This document shows, piece by piece, positions 27,661-36,721 of a DNA stretch of 64,000 nt. The notes beneath the pieces were generated by a model. It worked only from the letters and a program-made list of their open reading frames with translations. It did not search any database and was not told the DNA's origin. The position numbers and the translations under genes are program-made. Position 1 is the stretch's first letter; every line of letters starts with the position of its first letter. Source of the stretch: Rheinheimera sp. MM224 (lineage in GTDB: Bacteria; Pseudomonadota; Gammaproteobacteria; Enterobacterales; Alteromonadaceae); NCBI RefSeq assembly GCF_947090785.1, contig NZ_OX352320.1:2965001-3029000 (forward strand), read 5' to 3'.

Positions 27661-27897
27661 AATTTATCCTTAAACATTCAAAGTCGAATCAGTTGCAATG
27701 GGATTGCATCCCTTGTGCCATTTCGAAAATAAAAAACAAATCCATTTTGAAACAACAACTTAAAACAAAAAATACAAAAATCAGCTTGAGTTCATTTTAG
27801 GCGTTTAGCTAATTCCACCACTTTTTAGTCAAAGCAAGATCCGACCAGTAGCAAAATTTGCCAGACTTAGAGCATGTACTCTAAGGCCCTACCCTCC

Positions 27898-27903
27898 TAT
27901 AAT
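27898..27903 (+). promoter_or_regulatory. Candidate -10 box of the fadL-type gene
   Basis: A perfect TATAAT stands 32 bp before the ATG at 27935. No good -35 box is seen at the right distance. If used, transcription would begin near 27910, which rules out translation from the in-frame ATG at 27902. Confidence 0.45.
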
Positions 27904-27934
27904 GCCGCGAAATTTATTACAGGGTACAAAAACA

Positions 27935-29398
27935 ATGTTACGAAAAGCTTCATTACCATTAGCAATCAGCCTTGCTTTGGTCAGTCAGTCTGCTTTCGCT
28001 GAAGGCTATAAATTATTTGAACAATCAGTCAGTGCAGCTGGCAATGCCTACGCAGGTCGTGGTGCTCAAATCACAGACGCCTCTCTGGTCTATTCCAACC
28101 CTGCAGCCTTAACAAAACTTAAAGGCGCTCAATTTTCCGGTGGTGTAAACCTGATCCATGCCACAACCCGTTACAATGATGCATCGGCGCAAAGTGCCAA
28201 TGGTATGCCTGTTTCAGGCCGTGATTCAGGCAAACTGACCTTGTCTGAATTGGTGCCTTTTGCTTTTTACAGCGACCACTTCACCGACAACTTAAGCTGG
28301 GGTATAGGTGTCTACGCTCCTTTTGGTTTGTCATCCGACTATCAAAACGATTGGGTTGGCCGTTATTTTGCGGATGAAACGTCAATTAAAGTGGTTGCTA
28401 TGCAACCAACTGTGGCTTACAAACTAAGCCAGGACTGGTCTTTTGGCCTCGGCTTAAACGTCAATTACGCTGAAGGCACCTTGTCCAAATACAAAGACCA
28501 TTCTGGTTTATGTGAACTGGGCACCAACATCAATAGCTTATATGGCGCTAATGTCTATAACGCAGCCTACTGTGACAGCCATTATGAAGTGAATGGTGAT
28601 GATGTAGCCGCGGGTTACAACGTCGGTATTCATGGCGATTTAGGTTCAACCAAGCTGGCATTGGTCTACCACTCAGAAGTGAAATACACGTTAAAAGGTG
28701 ATTCTGAAATCACCAATACACCTATCACAGGCGCAAACGTGGCAGGCAATCCAAACTTTATTGTGGTGGGTCCTAACTTACCTGCAATCAGCTTAGCGAC
28801 AGGCAAATTGGCTTCGAACAGCTACCTGTCAGAGCAAAGTAAACTGAATTTAACCACACCTGCTAACCTGGCTTTTAGTGTCGATCAACAACTGACCAAT
28901 GTTTTATCTGTGCAAGCCAGCGTGAACTGGACTGGCTGGAGCAGCTTTGAGTCTATTGATATTATCAGCGACGATGACACTCCAAGCATTTCATTAAGCA
29001 CTCAGATGCCGCAGAACCTGAATAAAGCTGGTTACATTGGCTATATCCCAGAGCACTGGCAGGATACCTGGTCTTTCTCCGTTGGCACTACAGTGCAATA
29101 CAACGACGAGCTGACGTTAAAAACCGGTCTGGCGTACGATGAAAATCCAATCAGTGGCAACCATAAAACAGCACGGGTACCAACCGCAGACCGCATCTGG
29201 TGGACCTGGGGTGCGAACTGGGCCCTGACTGCAGAACAAAGCATTGATTTTGCTTATGGTTACATGTGGATGAATAAAGTCAGCATCGATGAGCATGAAT
29301 ACAACGCCAATGGCGATCGTATCTATAACTCAGGTGTACAGGCCACCTACCGTAACAAAGCACAAATCCTGGCTGTACAATGGAACTATAAGTTCTAA
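27935..29398 (+). CDS. FadL-family outer membrane protein
   Basis: The 487-residue protein has a signal peptide (1-22, ending QSAFA) and a mature start EGYKLFEQSVSAAGNAYAGRGAQITDASLVYSNPAAL, which is the FadL plug region with its conserved N-A-G-A and NPA motifs. The rest is a 14-stranded barrel ending in Phe (QWNYKF), the signal for outer membrane insertion. FadL proteins let long-chain fatty acids or other hydrophobic compounds cross the outer membrane. Start 27935 is chosen because the earlier ATG overlaps a TATAAT box and would spoil the signal peptide. It is a single-gene unit with a strong terminator. Confidence 0.9.
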   Translation: MLRKASLPLAISLALVSQSAFAEGYKLFEQSVSAAGNAYAGRGAQITDASLVYSNPAALTKLKGAQFSGGVNLIHATTRYNDASAQSANGMPVSGRDSGKLTLSELVPFAFYSDHFTDNLSWGIGVYAPFGLSSDYQNDWVGRYFADETSIKVVAMQPTVAYKLSQDWSFGLGLNVNYAEGTLSKYKDHSGLCELGTNINSLYGANVYNAAYCDSHYEVNGDDVAAGYNVGIHGDLGSTKLALVYHSEVKYTLKGDSEITNTPITGANVAGNPNFIVVGPNLPAISLATGKLASNSYLSEQSKLNLTTPANLAFSVDQQLTNVLSVQASVNWTGWSSFESIDIISDDDTPSISLSTQMPQNLNKAGYIGYIPEHWQDTWSFSVGTTVQYNDELTLKTGLAYDENPISGNHKTARVPTADRIWWTWGANWALTAEQSIDFAYGYMWMNKVSIDEHEYNANGDRIYNSGVQATYRNKAQILAVQWNYKF

Positions 29399-29448
29399 CC
29401 AGGAAGTTCTAACCAGCAAGCTCTAATCAGGCCTAGCTCCGGTTGCCC

Positions 29449-29478
29449 AAAACCATCCTTTAGAGGGTGGTTTTTTTT
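29449..29478 (+). terminator. Terminator of the fadL-type gene
   Basis: AACCATCC and GGGTGGTT pair with a 6-base loop and are followed by a run of eight T. Between the stop codon and this stem the words AAGTTCTAACCAG/AAGCTCTAATCAG occur as short imperfect repeats. Confidence 0.8.
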
Positions 29479-29631
29479 ACCTGAGATATAATCAATACTC
29501 ATCGTTTTTATATCGTGGTCAACACGACCATCAGGCTCACACTCATCCATTGCTATAGCTAAAAAATGGGAGCCCATTCAAAACTGAAGCGGATAATGAT
29601 ACCCCACGAGCGCGTTGCGAACTGCGCACAT

Positions 29632-29664
29632 AAAAAAACGGCCACTTCCTGTGGCCGTTTTTTA
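29632..29664. terminator. Bidirectional terminator before the DUF4397 lipoprotein stop
   Basis: ACGGCCAC and GTGGCCGT form a perfect stem with a 5-base loop between A7 and T6 runs. It mainly serves the minus-strand gene ending at 29689. Confidence 0.8.
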
Positions 29665-29688
29665 CTTTACAACTTCACTACCAGTGAA

Positions 29689-31020
29689 TTATTTAACCAG
29701 AGTGATTTTAAAACCACTTGGCGCAACAGTAGATGGTTCTGCTGCCAAAATGTAGTTTTCACCCGCTTCCAGCTGCAGCGTGTCTGTTTTATCTAACAGG
29801 CTGATGGTGCCGTTTTCAGCCACATGCACCAGAGAAATAGAGTAGAAATCTTTTGGTAATACCAAAGTGGCGTACTTCTTAAAGTCCAGCGCTTTCACAT
29901 GAAACTTAGCACTTTCAATAGTTTCGTTTTGACGAACAAAATAGAAATGCAAGTTTTTGAAATCAGGCACCAGGTTGGCCACATTGATCTCGTGTTCGTG
30001 AATTTGTGGCAGATTTTTTTCAGTAAAGCTGACTAAACCTACTTTTTGCTCCGCGTCGCGGAACAACAGTACTGACTTACTTTGGCCTGCGTTGATGGTC
30101 AACAGCACGTTGTTTAACAACAACTCGTTGTTTTGATCTAACACAGCAATGCTGTAATCGTTTTTGTCTAACTGAATATAATCCGTCAGAGTATCCTCAA
30201 CTAAATCACTGACAGGTAAGTTGTTAATGGCAATCTGACCTTGTTGGTTATCCAGACTGTTGTAGATACGTACCTGACCTTTAGCCAGACGGTGCTCTAA
30301 AGCGTCTACCGTGGTAGAGTTACCAATGATATCCAGAGAGACCTGATTCACCATAGGACCTAACTTGTCACGCACAACCATCACATAGCTTGTGGTGTAC
30401 TGGAAATTAAAGGCTGCAGCTTCAAAAAATGGGGTTTTGCTGCCTGCAGTAGTGATAAATAGTTTGTATTTGCCGCGCTTCAGCATTTTACCTGTAGTAG
30501 TAATTTCTTTAGCAGAAACCGACTCTAACAAAGTAGCTTTGCTGAAATCATCGGTTTCGGCAGCAGTGTAAATATCAACTTTATCGTAGTTTGAGGATAA
30601 GTTAGCCACAAATACTCGGAACTCATCATCAAACTTTTCTTCACGCTTGTGGGTTAACGTCAGAATGCTTGGATTCGCTGCGTCACCTGCCATAAGCAAT
30701 AGAGTTTTATCGCCTTTATTCAGCGTTACATCTGCTTCTTTAATCAGTGCTGCGCTGGTTGCATTTTTAATCTGGTATTTGTAACTGCCTGGTTCAACAC
30801 TTAACATGTTAGATGCATCGCCAAAAATAGCGGCGCCTGCAACCTGATCATTTACTGTAAAAGAACTGTTGGCACTATTAGCAGCACCGTTGTAGAACTG
30901 CACGTACCCTTGGTTAAAACCTTCTTCTGCGTTATCGTCAGAGCTGCTACCGCAGGCTGCTATGGCGATCAACGAAAACAAAGGCAAAGCGAGACGGCTA
31001 GCACGCTGTATTATGTTCAT
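29689..31020 (-). CDS. DUF4397 domain lipoprotein, 443 aa
   Basis: The signal peptide ends in the lipobox IAACG (Cys23), followed by a Ser/Asp linker (SSSDDNAEEG), so the protein is a surface or periplasmic lipoprotein. The body holds repeated beta-sandwich units that start with the phrase 'VQFYNGAANSANSSFTVND', 'VRIYNSLDNQQGQIAINN' and 'VFVANLSSNYDKVDIY', as in DUF4397 proteins ('vRvvNaspda..vdvyvng'). About four such units fit the length. Function is unknown for the family. It is a single-gene unit between terminators and an A/T-rich upstream region. Confidence 0.75.
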   Translation of the reverse strand: MNIIQRASRLALPLFSLIAIAACGSSSDDNAEEGFNQGYVQFYNGAANSANSSFTVNDQVAGAAIFGDASNMLSVEPGSYKYQIKNATSAALIKEADVTLNKGDKTLLLMAGDAANPSILTLTHKREEKFDDEFRVFVANLSSNYDKVDIYTAAETDDFSKATLLESVSAKEITTTGKMLKRGKYKLFITTAGSKTPFFEAAAFNFQYTTSYVMVVRDKLGPMVNQVSLDIIGNSTTVDALEHRLAKGQVRIYNSLDNQQGQIAINNLPVSDLVEDTLTDYIQLDKNDYSIAVLDQNNELLLNNVLLTINAGQSKSVLLFRDAEQKVGLVSFTEKNLPQIHEHEINVANLVPDFKNLHFYFVRQNETIESAKFHVKALDFKKYATLVLPKDFYSISLVHVAENGTISLLDKTDTLQLEAGENYILAAEPSTVAPSGFKITLVK

Positions 31021-31225
31021 TAAGCTATCCTGTAACTTGGTTGTTAGTTGGCCAAGAGATTATGTATAGCCCCATGAAAAACCTAGCGTTTTTACCAACT
31101 CCAACAGTTAATAACAAGTCTTAACAAATCGCGCATAACTGAACACTAAATGGCTATTGCAAAGTTATGTAAAGATGGTGTGATAAAGATAGGCAGCAGG
31201 AACAAGACCTACTGCCGTTGTGGGT

Positions 31226-32185
31226 TTAGTTTGTCTCCAGCTTTAACCCACCGCTGACAGTATTCATCTGAATACTGCCTTCACCCTGACCTGTGCTGAA
31301 TTCCAGACTGCGGCGTGGGCCATATTTAGCTTTTTCAGCTTTGTGACTGGTCAACTCATTTCTGATAGAACCGCCAGCATTAGCCACCAGATTAAACTTA
31401 GCGTTAATGTCCTTCTCCAGTTTCAGTTTGGCATTACCACTCACAGTACTGGCCTCAACTCTTGGCGTAGTGCTGCCTTTGAGTTCTGCATCTAAAGAGC
31501 CATTCACCGAACTCATGCTGAGCTGCTGTACATTGGTTAATGCCAAATCAGCTTCACCATTGACCACAGAGACTGAAACTTCAGAAGCCGAAGACTTAGT
31601 TTCAATGCTGCCATTGACAGCATCAATGCTCAGTCGACCTTGTGAGCCACTGTCTTCTATTTCGCCATTGACAGTATTCAGGCTGATACGACCGTTATTG
31701 TTCACACTGGTAATTTCACCATTGACGGTTTCCAGCTGAATAAATTTCTCCAGCTTTTCACCATACACAGAACCATTCACAGTGCTGATTTTGCTACTGC
31801 CCTGAACTCCTGTGACGCGGATATTGGCATTTACGCCCTGAAACTCAACTTCAGCGCCTTTCGGTACTTCAATTTTTAAACGGGAGCCTTCCTTTTCCTG
31901 CTCATCCCAATCGCCGTAGTTACGCATACTGGGCATCTTCACTTTGAAGCTGGTAAAGCCATTTTTGGACTCAAGCGCATAGCCATCGGCTTTTTCATCT
32001 AAAGTTCCGGAGACTTTAAAAAGACTGGCTGAAGTTGCGACTATCTCCACTTCACCACGCATGCTTTCAATATAAATTTTTTCGTTATTGGCCACTTTCA
32101 AATTTTCATTTACAGATTCAGCTGCCCATAAAGGCTGGCTGAATACAGATAAGGCCAGACCTAAAATCAGTTGTTGTTTCATCAT
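31226..32185 (-). CDS. DUF4097-type beta-solenoid protein, exported
   Basis: A signal peptide (1-22, ending PLWAA) precedes a right-handed beta-repeat domain. Between about residues 125 and 245 the motif (T/S/A/V)VNG(E/S) occurs seven times with a spacing of 18-19 residues, stacking an Asn-Gly turn on each rung. This is the DUF4097/DUF4098 adhesin-like fold. ATG ATG opens the gene; GGAG lies 4 and 7 bases before them, so either may be used. It is the last gene of an operon with an ECF sigma factor and a membrane regulator (11-bp gap), so it is likely a target or a sensor of that envelope response. Confidence 0.8.
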   Translation of the reverse strand: MMKQQLILGLALSVFSQPLWAAESVNENLKVANNEKIYIESMRGEVEIVATSASLFKVSGTLDEKADGYALESKNGFTSFKVKMPSMRNYGDWDEQEKEGSRLKIEVPKGAEVEFQGVNANIRVTGVQGSSKISTVNGSVYGEKLEKFIQLETVNGEITSVNNNGRISLNTVNGEIEDSGSQGRLSIDAVNGSIETKSSASEVSVSVVNGEADLALTNVQQLSMSSVNGSLDAELKGSTTPRVEASTVSGNAKLKLEKDINAKFNLVANAGGSIRNELTSHKAEKAKYGPRRSLEFSTGQGEGSIQMNTVSGGLKLETN

Positions 32186-32196
32186 GTTACTCCAGA

Positions 32197-32715
32197 TTAA
32201 ACCAGGCCCGACTGGACCACTTTTTGTAAATAATTCTGCTGTTGGCTATACAATTGACGTAATTGTTTTAGCAACACTGCTTCATTTGGATTGTATTTCA
32301 AAGCCAGTTGTACTTGCCCTATCGCCTGCTGCCACTGAGCCAGTTGTTGTTGCCAGTCAGCATACACAGGATCAATAGCCTTCATGCTGGCCAGTTGTTC
32401 TGCTTTAGCCTGTTCAAAGCTGTACACTATGGCAGTTTCGGCATCCACCAGTTGCGGGTTAAATACAACAGTTTGCACTGGTGTAGCCGGTTGCCAAAAT
32501 AAAGTGACAGCCAATAACACCGATGCAGCGCTCGCTACATAAGCACTGGCAAAAGGCACTGACAACCATCTGCTGGTTTTGAACTGCACCACTTCAGCAG
32601 TAACACTTTGGCGGTCAGTTAAACGCAGTTCCAATTCTGGCCATAAATCGCGGGACGGCTTTAATTCGTTGGAAAGTCCGGCGATTAAGGCATCTAATTC
32701 ATGTTCAGTTTTCAT
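32197..32715 (-). CDS. Putative anti-sigma factor / membrane regulator, 172 aa
   Basis: The gene overlaps the ECF sigma gene by 11 bp, the typical place of its anti-sigma factor. The protein has a short cytoplasmic N-terminal helix pair (ELDALIAGLSNELKPSRDLWPELELRL), one membrane segment near residues 52-72 (ASAYVASAASVLLAVTLFW) and a helical periplasmic part. The HxxxCxxC zinc motif of ZAS-type anti-sigma factors is missing, so it is either a zinc-free type or has another role. Function is inferred from position and membrane topology only. Confidence 0.65.
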   Translation of the reverse strand: MKTEHELDALIAGLSNELKPSRDLWPELELRLTDRQSVTAEVVQFKTSRWLSVPFASAYVASAASVLLAVTLFWQPATPVQTVVFNPQLVDAETAIVYSFEQAKAEQLASMKAIDPVYADWQQQLAQWQQAIGQVQLALKYNPNEAVLLKQLRQLYSQQQNYLQKVVQSGLV

Positions 32716-33256
32716 CTAACCACTCCCGTAATAACTGCCGTGCTCTGTGATACTGCGATTTCGAACTGCCTTCAGCTATACCTAGCAGCTCTGCAATTTC
32801 CTGATGTTGATAGCCTTCTAAAGCAAACAACACAAACACGGCTCTTGCCTGGTGAGGCAAGCGTAAAATCAACTGCTCTAATTCCCGGCTCTGACCTAAT
32901 TCCTCTCCTGCGATTTCAGGCATCTCTTCTGTCGCCAGTCTCAGCAACTTATCCTGACGCCATAAGTCTATGGCAGTTCGGGTTGCAATGCTGTGCAGCC
33001 AGGTGCTGAAACTGCTGTCACCACGAAACAAGGTTAATTGCTGCCAGACTTTTACAAAGACTTCCTGACAGGCATCTTCTGCTTTACTGCGATCAGCCAG
33101 CAAACGTACGCACACCGCATAAACCCGGCCAGAATGCTGTTGATACAATTGCCTGAACGCAGCACGATCGCCTTGTTGTGACAAAGACACCAGATCATCC
33201 ATGGGGCGCACGCATTGTTCTGGCGGGCTTTGTGCCGGAAAGTCAGACCTTAACAT
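32705..33256 (-). CDS. ECF-type RNA polymerase sigma factor
   Basis: The 183-residue protein has the two ECF domains: sigma-2 (FRQLYQQHSGRVYAVCVRLLADRSKAEDACQEVFVKVWQQL..FSTWLHSIATRTAIDLWR) and sigma-4 (LPHQARAVFVLFALEGYQHQEIAELLGIAEGSSKSQYHRARQLLREWL), joined by a short linker. It directs RNA polymerase to a small set of promoters, usually for envelope stress. AGGA lies 5 bases before the ATG at 33256; a later ATG (residue 19) is possible. The two genes behind it encode a membrane regulator and a DUF4097 protein, which suggests a self-contained signalling operon. Confidence 0.9.
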   Translation of the reverse strand: MLRSDFPAQSPPEQCVRPMDDLVSLSQQGDRAAFRQLYQQHSGRVYAVCVRLLADRSKAEDACQEVFVKVWQQLTLFRGDSSFSTWLHSIATRTAIDLWRQDKLLRLATEEMPEIAGEELGQSRELEQLILRLPHQARAVFVLFALEGYQHQEIAELLGIAEGSSKSQYHRARQLLREWLDEN

Positions 33257-33467
33257 TCCATTCCTGTTGTTTTATTGCTGTTGTTATCTGGTTAGTCGCA
33301 CGTACAGCTGCAAAAGGTTTAAATGCGAAAATAAATATTTTCAAACCCAGAATAATAATGTCCCATACTATAGCTGAGTGACTGATTTTTAATATAAATT
33401 TTGTTTGGTGTCCGATAGAAAAATCTGACAGACTGAAGCTATATTTAGTGTTCAACAGGAGCTACAG

Positions 33468-35213
33468 GTGCAAGCACGGCTTAAAACTATCAGCTTGTTT
33501 TTGCTCTGCCTGTTTCTGCTTGCCGGCTGCACCAGCCCACATTTTTTAAAACTACTACCCTCAACAAAAAGAGCACTGGAGGCCAACCAGCTTTTTGCTT
33601 ACCAATATGCTCGTATGCAGCAGTTGGACGCTTCAGAGTTAAGCTTGTATTGCCCGGATTTACTGAACTTACCGGACGAAACAGCCAATAAAAGTTTACT
33701 GCAACTCAGCTGTGCCCAGTTTTGGCTCTCATCATCCCAGTTAACAGGCACACAGCAGCAGCAAGCCACTACCTTATACAATCAAAGCCTGACCAGCTTT
33801 TTGCAACTGATGTTACCCAAACAAAAATACCGTCACCCTGCGCTTCGTATCGTGCTGGAGCCTCCGTTGGATGAAACCGGCTTACCCTTTGAAGACTTTG
33901 TACTGGCTAGTGATTTTCAGGCCATAAAAAGCCATCACAAAAAAATAAAAGGCACAGGGTTAGGGGTCAGTCTGGTAGCTGCACGGGAAAATACCGGCAA
34001 AGGCTGGGATAAAAACTACCCGCCAGAAGGTATTTTCCGCTCTGTGACAGTCAGCCTTAAGGAGCTGAAGTTTAATAAAGACCTGCAAATTCAACTGACA
34101 TTGCAAGGGTATATGATGCAGGGAGCAACAGAGTTGAAGTTTGCCTCGGCGTCTTATCCGCTGCTGTACGATGCAGCCAGCAGTTACTTATGGTTGATGC
34201 AACAAGCCAAGCTGGCCGATTTAGAATTACCCGGATTATTTAATGCTGAACTGGCTGACAATAAATTAGGCATTTACAGCATAACGCCGCTGCAAAAAAA
34301 CAAACAACCTCTGCTGATGATCCATGGCTTAAACTCCAGCCCTTTGATTGGCTATGAATTAACAATGGCTGTGCTGCAGGATGAAGAGCTCAAACAACGT
34401 TATCAAATTTGGCATGCCTTTTATCCATCTGGCCCTCCGCCTTTTTATAATTCGATGCGTATCCGTAAAAAACTGGATGAATTACATGGCGTGCTCAAAG
34501 CCGAAGGAGGCACAAAGGAGCTGGATCAGATGCTGGTGGTTGGTCATAGTATGGGCGGTATTATCAGTAAAACTCTGATCCAAAATACAGATTATGTATT
34601 GTGGGACCTCAGTTTTACGGAGCGGCCTGAACAGATAGGTTATGCGCAAAAAGAACTGGATAAAATTCAGGATATTTTTATCTTTAAGGCCAGACCTTAT
34701 ATCGACAAAGTGGTGTTTATGGACACGCCACATGGCGGTTCAGAGTATTCTGAATCCATTCTGGCCAAAATGGCCAGCTGGTTTATTAACTTACCAAAAA
34801 ACTTCACGCTGATCCTGAGCAACTTTATTTTGAAACTGGGGCCGGACAAGGTCACTTTACCTATGAGGGAATACTTAAGCGGCAGCGGCCCACATTCGGT
34901 CCAGGTGTTATCGCCACGTCATCCACTATTGCAGGGTTTAAATAAGCTTGAGTATCAAAGACCCGTTTATTCTATTGTCGGCAGCGATGGAGCTTTATCC
35001 TGCAAGGACGAAAAAAGCTGCAGTCAAATCAGTGATGGCGTGGTGCCCTTTTTCAGCGCGCATCAAGCTAAAGCTGTGCAGGAAATTATTGTACCTTCAC
35101 GTCATAATTCGTACCAATCCCCTCAAGCCATTGCGTTTTTACTACAAGTGTTGCGCCAACCCGCAGGCGAGGCCAAAATCCTGCCCCTTGCGCCTGACAA
35201 GCCTGACGATTAA
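33468..35213 (+). CDS. Esterase/lipase-like alpha/beta hydrolase lipoprotein, 581 aa
   Basis: Start is GTG 33468, 7 bases after AGGAG. The lipobox LLAGC (Cys21) predicts a lipoprotein. Residues 280-560 form an alpha/beta hydrolase domain with MIHGLNSSP (284 on), the nucleophile elbow VGHSMGG (Ser361), DTPHGGSEYSE and the C-terminal ISDGVVPF and SRHNSYQS that supply Asp and His. The first 270 residues are a helical region seen with this domain in marine gammaproteobacterial lipoproteins. It probably hydrolyses lipids or esters at the cell surface. It is followed after 38 bp by the Hsp70-like gene, perhaps without functional link. Confidence 0.8.
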   Translation: MQARLKTISLFLLCLFLLAGCTSPHFLKLLPSTKRALEANQLFAYQYARMQQLDASELSLYCPDLLNLPDETANKSLLQLSCAQFWLSSSQLTGTQQQQATTLYNQSLTSFLQLMLPKQKYRHPALRIVLEPPLDETGLPFEDFVLASDFQAIKSHHKKIKGTGLGVSLVAARENTGKGWDKNYPPEGIFRSVTVSLKELKFNKDLQIQLTLQGYMMQGATELKFASASYPLLYDAASSYLWLMQQAKLADLELPGLFNAELADNKLGIYSITPLQKNKQPLLMIHGLNSSPLIGYELTMAVLQDEELKQRYQIWHAFYPSGPPPFYNSMRIRKKLDELHGVLKAEGGTKELDQMLVVGHSMGGIISKTLIQNTDYVLWDLSFTERPEQIGYAQKELDKIQDIFIFKARPYIDKVVFMDTPHGGSEYSESILAKMASWFINLPKNFTLILSNFILKLGPDKVTLPMREYLSGSGPHSVQVLSPRHPLLQGLNKLEYQRPVYSIVGSDGALSCKDEKSCSQISDGVVPFFSAHQAKAVQEIIVPSRHNSYQSPQAIAFLLQVLRQPAGEAKILPLAPDKPDD

Positions 35214-35251
35214 AGCTATACTCGCCGCCCTTTTTTCTGACAGGTGATCTT

Positions 35252-36556
35252 ATGTCTGCTCCTTATCTTGCTGTTGATTTTGGTACATCCAACTGTGCCG
35301 CTGGTTTTATGCTGGAACAACAGCCGCATTTATTAGCTTTGGAGCAGGACGGCAGCCGTTATTTAAGCTCGGCTTTGTATATCGAACGCCAGCGTGATCC
35401 GGAAGACGAAGACGCTTACTTATCAGCTAGTCTGACCCGTTTATTAGCGCAAAACAGCACTGTGCTGGTCGGTAAAGCCGCGCATGAGCGCTACAGCATG
35501 GATCCCTTAGGTGGTGTGTTTATTCGCTCGCCTAAGTCGATGCTGGGCAGCCGTTTAACGCCAGCACAAACTGAAATTTATACGCAAGTGGCTACGCTGT
35601 TGTTAGGCCGGATTAAACAAGGCGCAGAGCAAAAATTAGGACATCAGGTTGAACGTGTGCTGATTGGCCGCCCTATCCATTTTCAGGGCATAGATTTAGC
35701 GCTGGGCGATGAACGGGCTTTGGCAATTTTAAATCAGGCCGCAAGCAGAGTTGGTTTTAAAGAAGTCGATTTTGCCTATGAGCCGGTAGCAGCGGCTATT
35801 GAGTACGAAAGACATTTAACCCAGGAGCAACTGGTGCTGGTGGTTGATATTGGTGGTGGTACCAGCGATATCAGCTTAATTCGTTTAGGGCCAGAGCACA
35901 GCCAGAAGTTTGATCGCAGCAGCGATTTACTAGGCCACAGTGGTAAACGTATTGGTGGTGTGGATATGGATATCAAACTAACCATTTACGGCTTGATGAA
36001 ACTCTTTGGCCGCCAGAGCCTGGCGCTGGATGGCAAACCTTTGCCTGGCGCGCTGTTCAGCGATGCAGTGAATATTATCGATATTCATGCACAGGAGCGG
36101 TTTTACGCTGAAAAAACCTACGATGAACTGCTGGATTTAAAAGATTTAGCGGCTGAACCACAACTTTTAAACCGCTTTGTGCAGGTGTATCAGCAGCATT
36201 TAAGTTATTACCTGAATCAAAAAGCTGAGCAAGCCAAAATCGGACTGACCGAACATGCCGCAGTGGATGTGTTGCTGGACCGTATTGATCAGGGTCTTTT
36301 GCAAAACCTGTCGCAACAACAGCTGATGGATGCTTTGTATCAGGAATTATCTGGCATCAGTAAGTTGATTCAGCAGTGTTTACACAGCGCAGGCGTAAAA
36401 CCAGACAGTATTTTTGTTACAGGGGGCGCATCTGCTGTGCCTGGCGTACAACAAATGCTGCAGCAGTTATTGCCTGATGTGCCGGTGATCCGTGGTGATC
36501 AGTTTGGCTCTGTTGCTATGGGCTTAAGTAAACTAGCTTCTCTTCGTTTTGGTTAA
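35252..36556 (+). CDS. yegD: YegD-type Hsp70 family protein
   Basis: The 434-residue protein is the ATPase half of an Hsp70 (VDFGTSNCAAGF phosphate-1 loop, VDIGGGTSDISLIRL phosphate-2 loop, ITVTGGASAVPGV-like FVTGGASAVPGV adenosine motif). The C-terminal substrate-binding domain of DnaK is absent and a helical insert lies near 290-370, as in E. coli YegD (450 aa). It should bind ATP, but its clients are unknown. AGGTGATCTT precedes the ATG. It is codirectional with the esterase gene 38 bp upstream. Confidence 0.88.
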   Translation: MSAPYLAVDFGTSNCAAGFMLEQQPHLLALEQDGSRYLSSALYIERQRDPEDEDAYLSASLTRLLAQNSTVLVGKAAHERYSMDPLGGVFIRSPKSMLGSRLTPAQTEIYTQVATLLLGRIKQGAEQKLGHQVERVLIGRPIHFQGIDLALGDERALAILNQAASRVGFKEVDFAYEPVAAAIEYERHLTQEQLVLVVDIGGGTSDISLIRLGPEHSQKFDRSSDLLGHSGKRIGGVDMDIKLTIYGLMKLFGRQSLALDGKPLPGALFSDAVNIIDIHAQERFYAEKTYDELLDLKDLAAEPQLLNRFVQVYQQHLSYYLNQKAEQAKIGLTEHAAVDVLLDRIDQGLLQNLSQQQLMDALYQELSGISKLIQQCLHSAGVKPDSIFVTGGASAVPGVQQMLQQLLPDVPVIRGDQFGSVAMGLSKLASLRFG

Positions 36557-36721
36557 GGGCGATTTGGCTCACAGGGTCACTAAATCAGCTTTAATTCCAC
36601 TCAATTCACTAAACTGCACAAAAAACCAACAATAGCGCTGGTCGCACTGGCGCTTTCCCGTTACAATGCGCGGCTTTTTGCGTGGGCCAATTGGGGTTCG
36701 CGCTTTTATTTGAGAAATTTA

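Noticed and set aside
35252..36556. DnaK-type chaperone
   Set aside because: The substrate-binding domain is missing and the size and insert fit the YegD branch.
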